Position numbers and translations under genes: made by a program. From contig CAXHKU010000920.1 of NCBI GenBank assembly GCA_964017125.1, positions 1 to 64,000 on the forward strand: a stretch of 64,000 nt of DNA. The letters run 5' to 3'. Below are positions 54,431 through 64,000 of the stretch, in pieces (the stretch's first letter is position 1; every line of letters starts with the position of its first letter). The notes below the pieces were generated by a model. The model saw only the letters and a list, made by a program, of their open reading frames with translations, was not told the origin of the DNA and made no database searches. This DNA is from Flabesymbios commensalis (Eukaryota; Annelida; Polychaeta; Terebellida; Flabelligeridae).

Positions 54431-54591
54431 ATGCAATGAAATGAATCGGGCTTTAGGCCACCTTTGTGCACAAAGGCCAGGAGAACCTCCTGAGGATGTT
54501 GAGATGAGTGAGATGACAGTGTCCTCCAGACACAGGATTCGAAATTCGAGCCCTGGCGGTCTGAGGCCGAGCACGCTACCTCTCGGTCAGC
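54431..54591 (-). ncRNA. tRNA-derived SINE with perfect target duplication
   Basis: Minus strand starts GCTGACCGAGAGGTAGCGTG (A-box region), CTCGGCCTCAGACCGCCAGG, then GGCTCGAATTTCGAATCCTG, which contains two overlapping B-box-like motifs. The body (GGAGGTTCTCCTGGCC, a small palindrome; TTTGTGCACAAAGG, another) ends TTCATTTCATTGCAT. About 161 bp. Exact 16-bp flanking repeats show a recent LINE-mediated insertion. Confidence 0.82.
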
Positions 54592-54607
54592 TATAGTTAT
54601 TTATTAA
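54592..54607 (+). repeat. 16-bp target duplication of a SINE, right copy
   Basis: TATAGTTATTTATTAA, identical to 54415-54430. Confidence 0.9.
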
Positions 54608-55912
54608 GAAAACACATAAACATCCTAAATCATGAGAACAGAGGGAATATCACAAATCGAGATAGTTATGGTAATAAATTTTATGGTTCAAATATATGTT
54701 ATTTTGGTTGTTACCATAGGCCTATGTACGTCAAACAATATTGGTAATGTTTTCGATCTAAAGCTAAATTGTACCATACTGGCATTGAAACTGTTGCAGA
54801 CGCACGTAAACATGGTAAAGCAAATACAAAATGGTAACCGTATTGCATAGGAGCGTATCCGGGGGCGTCAGGGCACACGCCCTTTTAATTTTTTTAAAAA
54901 GGCCACTAAATTGGCTCAAGTAGGCCTATATAAACAAAATCTTGCGGCCCCCTTCTTCTGATTTTGACAAAGAAATTTTTTATAAAACGTACATAATAAA
55001 CGAAGAATTAAATAGCAATAATTCCAACAATACTATAAGTAGAAAATGTAAAAGGATGTTAATTGTAGAAGCAGATCTATCATTTTGAAAAAGAGGGGGG
55101 TCCGGTGGAAATTTGATTAGGCTACCAGCAAACACAAAACTATTTTGATGATATTTAGAAAGTGTTAGACTGAATGTTTTTTTCAATATTAAAACGTCTG
55201 GTCATCAGAATGTTATAAAGCATCACCATTAACTATTTTTTTATAAGAATCCGATAATCAAGTGTAATAATTATATCAGTTCTGACTAATTTTGTGGCGT
55301 GGAACCCATTTCTGAACTTAAAATGACAATTCTAGACTTCTGTGTTCTTCAAACACCACATGAAGGTAAAAAATGACCAACGTTCATAGTAAAATACAAT
55401 TTTTACTAGTGGTCCAACCGTTGCTATGTTTTCCCGTTTGATACTCGTGCAAAAATGGATTTTATTGACATACTTTCATAATTTAGACCCGCTGAATTAA
55501 AAAACTAAGGTAGGGGCGTAGGGGTCTACCATTTTTTACTCCACTCCTTTAGTCGCCATTTTAAATTTCAAAAAAAATCCGCCATAAATAAATATATGCA
55601 ACTCTTTGAAATATTTGAACAACTTTTCTTAACTGTTTTTATGCATACCAAAATGCTATAAAATATTCAGATGCTTCTCAGGCCTTTCAAGATAATTATT
55701 TAAAATGATAAGACATTTTTAGCATTTATTAAAACACGATCCTAGACAGCATAATATACAACTAAAAAGGTTAGTAAAATATATACAGTCTTCTTTAAAT
55801 TTACTGTTTATTGTACCGTACATGACAATAATCTTTAACCGGTTCAATTACCTCTTCGGGCGCAGGCCGTAGCTCAATACATTTTGTAGGAGAAATGTAG
55901 GCTATTGCAATG
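54608..55912. other. No gene seen; one MITE end
   Basis: 55128-55145 has CCAGCAAACACAAAACTA, the left end of a CAGCAAACAC-family MITE whose right side is not recognisable. The rest is AT-rich flank of the satellite. Confidence 0.35.
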
Positions 55913-58900
55913 TGGTCTCACCACCCCAAATGCCAGTCCCATTGAAATACATGTAAAATGCCTCAATTCCACGGGCCGATTTTACTTCTTTTTGCCCTCC
56001 CCCCTATCTAGTGCCGCATATCATAATGAAGCCTGGACTGTGAATTTTCAAAAACAGCTCCGATAAGAGGTTGCTACCCAGACAGATTTTGAGCTAGGCC
56101 CCCTAGTGTGCAAATAGGTCACCATGGTTCAAATTACGCTTAAATTCATACCCTCTTTCACAGACCAGACACACATCCTTTTAACCCACTGTATTCCTGT
56201 CAGATTATCACGAAACAGTTATATCTGATATCCGGGATGAAGGAGACATCGTGTACTTATTAAATATTCACAGAAATATAACTTGTTTGTATTTGTTTTG
56301 AATTCAACAGAGGTTGAAACAGCCGCATTGAAAATATTTTGTGTGATTATTCCATCATTAGTATACACCTGCCGTGATTTCGGCTTATTTAGGGTGGTGA
56401 GACCATATATAGAAATGTATATGTAGTTGTTAATTTTTTTTTAGCCTGGGGTGAAGCTTCAAGTTGTTCTGAGCAATATATTTTTTGAATTAAGTAGATC
56501 TTGTAAAAACTGTTGCCCTGGCAGCACTTTTAAAAATCATAGATGTACTGAAAATCAGTCCGTTTTTCGTAAATGTCGCTGTGCATACAATATTTAAATA
56601 GAGTGACTATTCCCGCCACTATTTCGTCATAAAAAGTTGTCATGGCTACTTTTTATTTTTAAAAAATGTTGATGAAAGAAGACATATACATAAGGGTGGA
56701 CTGTTTTTATTATTATGCGCTCTCAAATTCGTTATATTTGATTTTTTATTTGCTCCCATATGACTCTCAAATTACAAATCAAGTATTTCATCCATGAATT
56801 ATCCTCAAAACACGACCTTCACAGATCTCTTTTAGGCTTAGTTATCCTACCATTTTCTCAATTATACACTTTCTAATCAAATTTGTGGATTTTTTTTTAT
56901 TGCAGCGACGATAGACATTCATTTAATATAGGTTTAAAGCGCCATTTTTTTTATTAACCAGTCGAAATATGTCAATTAAACCAAGACAACCTGAATAACC
57001 TTCTGCATACTCATGGTCTCACCACCCCAAATGCCAGTCCCATTGAAATACATGTAAAATGCCTCAATTCCACGGGCCGATTTTACTTCTTTTTGCCCTC
57101 CCCCCTATCTAGTGCCGCATATCATAATGAAGCCTGGACTGTGAATTTTCAAAAACAGCTCCGATAAGAGGTTGCTACCCAGACAGATTTTGAGCTAGGC
57201 CCCCTAGTGTGCAAATAGGTCACCATGGTTCAAATTACGCTTAAATTCATACCCTCTTTCACAGACCAGACACACATCCTTTTAACCCACTGTATCCCTG
57301 TCAGATTATCACGAAACAGTTATATCTGATATCCGGGATGAAGGAGACATCGTGTACTTATTAAATATTCACAGAAATATAACTTGTTTGTATTTGTTTT
57401 GAATTCAACAGAGGTTGAAACAGCCGCATTGAAAATATTTTGTGTGATTATTCCATCATTAGTATACACCTGCCGTGATTTCGGCTTATTTAGGGTGGTG
57501 AGACCATATATAGAAATGTATATGTAGTTGTTAATTTTTTTTTAGCCTGGGGTGAAGCTTCAAGTTGTTCTGAGCAATATATTTTTTGAATTAAGTAGAT
57601 CTTGTAAAAACTGTTGCCCTGGCAGCACTTTTAAAAATCATAGATGTACTGAAAATCAGTCCGTTTTTCGTAAATGTCGCTGTGCATACAATATTTAAAT
57701 AGAGTGACTATTCCCGCCACTATTTCGTCATAAAAAGTTGTCATGGCTACTTTTTATTTTTAAAAAATGTTGATGAAAGAAGACATATACATAAGGGTGG
57801 ACTGTTTTTATTATTATGCGCTCTCAAATTCGTTATATTTGATTTTTTATTTGCTCCCATATGACTCTCAAATTACAAATCAAGTATTTCATCCATGAAT
57901 TATCCTCAAAACACGACCTTCACAGATCTCTTTTAGGCTTAGTTATCCTACCATTTTCTCAATTATACACTTTCTAATCAAAATTGTGGATTTTTTTTTA
58001 TTGCAGCGACGATAGACATTCATTTAATATAGGTTTAAAGCGCCATTTTTTTTATTAACCAGTCGAAATATGTCAATTAAACCAAGACAACCTGAATAAC
58101 CTTCTGCATACTCATGGTCTCACCACCCCAAATGCCAGTCCCATTGAAATACATGTAAAATGCCTCAATTCCACGGGCCGATTTTACTTCTTTTTGCCCT
58201 CCCCCCTATCTAGTGCCGCATATCATAATGAAGCCTGGACTGTGAATTTTCAAAAACAGCTCCGATAAGAGGTTGCTACCCAGACAGATTTTGAGCTAGG
58301 CCCCCTAGTGTGCAAATAGGTCACCATGGTTCAAATTACGCTTAAATTCATACCCTCTTTCACAGACCAGACACACATCCTTTTAACCCACTGTATCCCT
58401 GTCAGATTATCACGAAACAGTTATATCTGATATCCGGGATGAAGGAGACATCGTGTACTTATTAAATATTCACAGAAATATAACTTGTTTGTATTTGTTT
58501 TGAATTCAACAGAGGTTGAAACAGCCGCATTGAAAATATTTTGTGTGATTATTCCATCATTAGTATACACCTGCCGTGATTTCGGCTTATTTAGGGTGGT
58601 GAGACCATATATAGAAATGTATATGTAGTTGTTAATTTTTTTTTAGCCTGGGGTGAAGCTTCAAGTTGTTCTGAGCAATATATTTTTTGAATTAAGTAGA
58701 TCTTGTAAAAACTGTTGCCCTGGCAGCACTTTTAAAAATCATAGATGTACTGAAAATCAGTCCGTTTTTCGTAAATGTCGCTGTGCATACAATATTTAAA
58801 TAGAGTGACTATTCCCGCCACTATTTCGTCATAAAAAGTTGTCATGGCTACTTTTTATTTTTAAAAAATGTTGATGAAAGAAGACATATACATAAGGGTG

Positions 58901-61900
58901 GACTGTTTTTATTATTATGCGCTCTCAAATTCGTTATATTTGATTTTTTATTTGCTCCCATATGACTCTCAAATTACAAATCAAGTATTTCATCCATGAA
59001 TTATCCTCAAAACACGACCTTCACAGATCTCTTTTAGGCTTAGTTATCCTACCATTTTCTCAATTATACACTTTCTAATCAAAATTGTGGATTTTTTTTT
59101 ATTGCAGCGACGATAGACATTCATTTAATATAGGTTTAAAGCGCCATTTTTTTTATTAACCAGTCGAAATATGTCAATTAAACCAAGACAACCTGAATAA
59201 CCTTCTGCATACTCATGGTCTCACCACCCCAAATGCCAGTCCCATTGAAATACATGTAAAATGCCTCAATTCCACGGGCCGATTTTACTTCTTTTTGCCC
59301 TCCCCCCTATCTAGTGCCGCATATCATAATGAAGCCTGGACTGTGAATTTTCAAAAACAGCTCCGATAAGAGGTTGCTACCCAGACAGATTTTGAGCTAG
59401 GCCCCCTAGTGTGCAAATAGGTCACCATGGTTCAAATTACGCTTAAATTCATACCCTCTTTCACAGACCAGACACACATCCTTTTAACCCACTGTATCCC
59501 TGTCAGATTATCACGAAACAGTTATATCTGATATCCGGGATGAAGGAGACATCGTGTACTTATTAAATATTCACAGAAATATAACTTGTTTGTATTTGTT
59601 TTGAATTCAACAGAGGTTGAAACAGCCGCATTGAAAATATTTTGTGTGATTATTCCATCATTAGTATACACCTGCCGTGATTTCGGCTTATTTAGGGTGG
59701 TGAGACCATATATAGAAATGTATATGTAGTTGTTAATTTTTTTTTAGCCTGGGGTGAAGCTTCAAGTTGTTCTGAGCAATATATTTTTTGAATTAAGTAG
59801 ATCTTGTAAAAACTGTTGCCCTGGCAGCACTTTTAAAAATCATAGATGTACTGAAAATCAGTCCGTTTTTCGTAAATGTCGCTGTGCATACAATATTTAA
59901 ATAGAGTGACTATTCCCGCCACTATTTCGTCATAAAAAGTTGTCATGGCTACTTTTTATTTTTAAAAAATGTTGATGAAAGAAGACATATACATAAGGGT
60001 GGACTGTTTTTATTATTATGCGCTCTCAAATTCGTTATATTTGATTTTTTATTTGCTCCCATATGACTCTCAAATTACAAATCAAGTATTTCATCCATGA
60101 ATTATCCTCAAAACACGACCTTCACAGATCTCTTTTAGGCTTAGTTATCCTACCATTTTCTCAATTATACACTTTCTAATCAAAATTGTGGATTTTTTTT
60201 TATTGCAGCGACGATAGACATTCATTTAATATAGGTTTAAAGCGCCATTTTTTTTATTAACCAGTCGAAATATGTCAATTAAACCAAGACAACCTGAATA
60301 ACCTTCTGCATACTCATGGTCTCACCACCCCAAATGCCAGTCCCATTGAAATACATGTAAAATGCCTCAATTCCACGGGCCGATTTTACTTCTTTTTGCC
60401 CTCCCCCCTATCTAGTGCCGCATATCATAATGAAGCCTGGACTGTGAATTTTCAAAAACAGCTCCGATAAGAGGTTGCTACCCAGACAGATTTTGAGCTA
60501 GGCCCCCTAGTGTGCAAATAGGTCACCATGGTTCAAATTACGCTTAAATTCATACCCTCTTTCACAGACCAGACACACATCCTTTTAACCCACTGTATCC
60601 CTGTCAGATTATCACGAAACAGTTATATCTGATATCCGGGATGAAGGAGACATCGTGTACTTATTAAATATTCACAGAAATATAACTTGTTTGTATTTGT
60701 TTTGAATTCAACAGAGGTTGAAACAGCCGCATTGAAAATATTTTGTGTGATTATTCCATCATTAGTATACACCTGCCGTGATTTCGGCTTATTTAGGGTG
60801 GTGAGACCATATATAGAAATGTATATGTAGTTGTTAATTTTTTTTTAGCCTGGGGTGAAGCTTCAAGTTGTTCTGAGCAATATATTTTTTGAATTAAGTA
60901 GATCTTGTAAAAACTGTTGCCCTGGCAGCACTTTTAAATATCATAGATGTACTGAAAATCAGTCCGTTTTTCGTAAATGTCGCTGTGCATACAATATTTA
61001 AATAGAGTGACTATTCCCGCCACTATTTCGTCATAAAAAGTTGTCATGGCTACTTTTTATTTTTAAAAAATGTTGATGAAAGAAGACATATACATAAGGG
61101 TGGACTGTTTTTATTATTATGCGCTCTCAAATTCGTTATATTTGATTTTTTATTTGCTCCCATATGACTCTCAAATTACAAATCAAGTATTTCATCCATG
61201 AATTATCCTCAAAACACGACCTTCACAGATCTCTTTTAGGCTTAGTTATCCTACCATTTTCTCAATTATACACTTTCTAATCAAAATTGTGGATTTTTTT
61301 TTATTGCAGCGACGATAGACATTCATTTAATATAGGTTTAAAGCGCCATTTTTTTTATTAACCAGTCGAAATATGTCAATTAAACCAAGACAACCTGAAT
61401 AACCTTCTGCATACTCATGGTCTCACCACCCCAAATGCCAGTCCCATTGAAATACATGTAAAATGCCTCAATTCCACGGGCCGATTTTACTTCTTTTTGC
61501 CCTCCCCCCTATCTAGTGCCGCATATCATAATGAAGCCTGGACTGTGAATTTTCAAAAACAGCTCCGATAAGAGGTTGCTACCCAGACAGATTTTGAGCT
61601 AGGCCCCCTAGTGTGCAAATAGGTCACCATGGTTCAAATTACGCTTAAATTCATACCCTCTTTCACAGACCAGACACACATCCTTTTAACCCACTGTATC
61701 CCTGTCAGATTATCACGAAACAGTTATATCTGATATCCGGGATGAAGGAGACATCGTGTACTTATTAAATATTCACAGAAATATAACTTGTTTGTATTTG
61801 TTTTGAATTCAACAGAGGTTGAAACAGCCGCATTGAAAATATTTTGTGTGATTATTCCATCATTAGTATACACCTGCCGTGATTTCGGCTTATTTAGGGT

Positions 61901-64000
61901 GGTGAGACCATATATAGAAATGTATATGTAGTTGTTAATTTTTTTTTAGCCTGGGGTGAAGCTTCAAGTTGTTCTGAGCAATATATTTTTTGAATTAAGT
62001 AGATCTTGTAAAAACTGTTGCCCTGGCAGCACTTTTAAATATCATAGATGTACTGAAAATCAGTCCGTTTTTCGTAAATGTCGCTGTGCATACAATATTT
62101 AAATAGAGTGACTATTCCCGCCACTATTTCGTCATAAAAAGTTGTCATGGCTACTTTTTATTTTTAAAAAATGTTGATGAAAGAAGACATATACATAAGG
62201 GTGGACTGTTTTTATTATTATGCGCTCTCAAATTCGTTATATTTGATTTTTTATTTGCTCCCATATGACTCTCAAATTACAAATCAAGTATTTCATCCAT
62301 GAATTATCCTCAAAACACGACCTTCACAGATCTCTTTTAGGCTTAGTTATCCTACCATTTTCTCAATTATACACTTTCTAATCAAAATTGTGGATTTTTT
62401 TTTATTGCAGCGACGATAGACATTCATTTAATATAGGTTTAAAGCGCCATTTTTTTTATTAACCAGTCGAAATATGTCAATTAAACCAAGACAACCTGAA
62501 TAACCTTCTGCATACTCATGGTCTCACCACCCCAAATGCCAGTCCCATTGAAATACATGTAAAATGCCTCAATTCCACGGGCCGATTTTACTTCTTTTTG
62601 CCCTCCCCCCTATCTAGTGCCGCATATCATAATGAAGCCTGGACTGTGAATTTTCAAAAACAGCTCCGATAAGAGGTTGCTACCCAGACAGATTTTGAGC
62701 TAGGCCCCCTAGTGTGCAAATAGGTCACCATGGTTCAAATTACGCTTAAATTCATACCCTCTTTCACAGACCAGACACACATCCTTTTAACCCACTGTAT
62801 CCCTGTCAGATTATCACGAAACAGTTATATCTGATATCCGGGATGAAGGAGACATCGTGTACTTATTAAATATTCACAGAAATATAACTTGTTTGTATTT
62901 GTTTTGAATTCAACAGAGGTTGAAACAGCCGCATTGAAAATATTTTGTGTGATTATTCCATCATTAGTATACACCTGCCGTGATTTCGGCTTATTTAGGG
63001 TGGTGAGACCATATATAGAAATGTATATGTAGTTGTTAATTTTTTTTTAGCCTGGGGTGAAGCTTCAAGTTGTTCTGAGCAATATATTTTTTGAATTAAG
63101 TAGATCTTGTAAAAACTGTTGCCCTGGCAGCACTTTTAAAAATCATAGATGTACTGAAAATCAGTCCGTTTTTCGTAAATGTCGCTGTGCATACAATATT
63201 TAAATAGAGTGACTATTCCCGCCACTATTTCGTCATAAAAAGTTGTCATGGCTACTTTTTATTTTTAAAAAATGTTGATGAAAGAAGACATATACATAAG
63301 GGTGGACTGTTTTTATTATTATGCGCTCTCAAATTCGTTATATTTGATTTTTTATTTGCTCCCATATGACTCTCAAATTACAAATCAAGTATTTCATCCA
63401 TGAATTATCCTCAAAACACGACCTTCACAGATCTCTTTTAGGCTTAGTTATCCTACCATTTTCTCAATTATACACTTTCTAATCAAAATTGTGGATTTTT
63501 TTTTATTGCAGCGACGATAGACATTCATTTAATATAGGTTTAAAGCGCCATTTTTTTTATTAACCAGTCGAAATATGTCAATTAAACCAAGACAACCTGA
63601 ATAACCTTCTGCATACTCATGGTCTCACCACCCCAAATGCCAGTCCCATTGAAATACATGTAAAATGCCTCAATTCCACGGGCCGATTTTACTTCTTTTT
63701 GCCCTCCCCCCTATCTAGTGCCGCATATCATAATGAAGCCTGGACTGTGAATTTTCAAAAACAGCTCCGATAAGAGGTTGCTACCCAGACAGATTTTGAG
63801 CTAGGCCCCCTAGTGTGCAAATAGGTCACCATGGTTCAAATTACGCTTAAATTCATACCCTCTTTCACAGACCAGACACACATCCTTTTAACCCACTGTA
63901 TCCCTGTCAGATTATCACGAAACAGTTATATCTGATATCCGGGATGAAGGAGACATCGTGTACTTATTAAATATTCACAGAAATATAACTTGTTTGTATT
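55913..64000 (+). repeat. Satellite of 1101-bp units, seven full and one partial
   Basis: Units begin TGGTCTCACCACCCC at 55913, 57014, 58115, 59216, 60317, 61418, 62519 and 63620 (spacing exactly 1101 bp each), and the array runs off the window. Units are nearly identical. Unit 1 differs at CTGTATTCCTG (others CTGTATCCCTG) and ATCAAATTTGTGG (others ATCAAAATTGTGG). Units 5 and 6 alone have TTTTAAATATCATAG where the rest have TTTTAAAAATCATAG. No ORF of 60 codons in any frame, so noncoding. Such homogeneity implies recent amplification or gene conversion. Confidence 0.97.
55914..56404. mobile_element. TIR-bounded 491-bp segment within each satellite unit
   Basis: GGTCTCACCACCC (55914) and GGGTGGTGAGACC (ending 56404) are exact complements, extending to 17 of 18 matches (next bases CAAAT against TAAAT). 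The same pair sits in every unit. It looks like a MITE captured in the repeat, or like the left part of a larger repeated element; the remaining ~610 bp of each unit has no such ends. Confidence 0.65.

Noticed and set aside
55484-55500. ACCCGCTGAATTAA, similar to the 5' part of 28S rRNA
   Set aside because: Only about 14 bases match and the flanks do not, so it is not an rRNA gene.
56880-56915. Splice-acceptor-like TTTTTTTTTATTGCAG in each satellite unit
   Set aside because: No open frame follows in any unit, so an exon is not supported.

Overview
This window reads as animal nuclear DNA from a marine invertebrate. It is AT-rich and dense in repeats. It has CR1/L2-type non-LTR retrotransposons, one of them with a 2A-like peptide of the sort reported from sea urchins, amphioxus, hemichordates and molluscs, plus tRNA-derived SINEs and many short palindromic DNA elements. 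I cannot name the species. I found no host gene that I can call with confidence; the three host-like candidates are short and weak. Almost everything that can be explained is mobile DNA or tandem repeat.

Layout. 0.7-6.4 kb: a decayed but still largely readable DNA transposon with two large ORFs. The first is a DDE transposase with two zinc-binding motifs; the second is an XPG/PIN-like nuclease with a Cys-rich tail. The combination fits an Academ-like element. A tandem array that repeats its own TATA box and start region lies upstream, and hairpin modules lie downstream. 6.4-27.6 kb: gene-poor DNA filled with palindromic MITEs of at least eight families, arrays of TGACCT half-sites at a 10-bp period, a perfect 42-bp-arm palindrome and many small hairpins. 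27.65-31.58 kb: a CR1/L2-group LINE with an uninterrupted 1116-codon ORF (2A-like peptide, endonuclease, reverse transcriptase, C-terminal Cys/His motif). 31.80-34.97 kb: a foldback-like element whose ends are inverted arrays of a short GTCAACTCGTACC-containing repeat. It has a 9-bp target duplication and sits inside an older MITE. 35.6-44.1 kb: a degenerate ~200-bp satellite, inverted repeats, and one possible short CDS. 44.17-47.9 kb (minus strand): a second, broken LINE of a different lineage, itself interrupted by a tiny LINE-tail insertion. 48-55.9 kb: gene-poor, with two tRNA-like SINEs, one having a perfect 16-bp target duplication. 55.9 kb to the window end: a very homogeneous satellite with a 1101-bp period, seven full units and one partial, whose left edge coincides with a terminal-inverted-repeat motif.

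How the parts relate. The autonomous elements (Academ-like transposon, intact LINE) encode enzymes. The MITEs, SINEs and foldback element are non-autonomous and must borrow enzymes from relatives outside the window. Nesting gives an order of events: the AACCCTTTCAGCGC-type MITE came first, then the foldback element, which in turn carries a TTAA-flanked palindromic MITE. The long spurious ORFs in palindromes and microsatellites were left out. Several apparent ORF starts in this region are TTG, CTG or GTG codons and should not be taken as true starts; the transposase start is corrected to the ATG at 1218.
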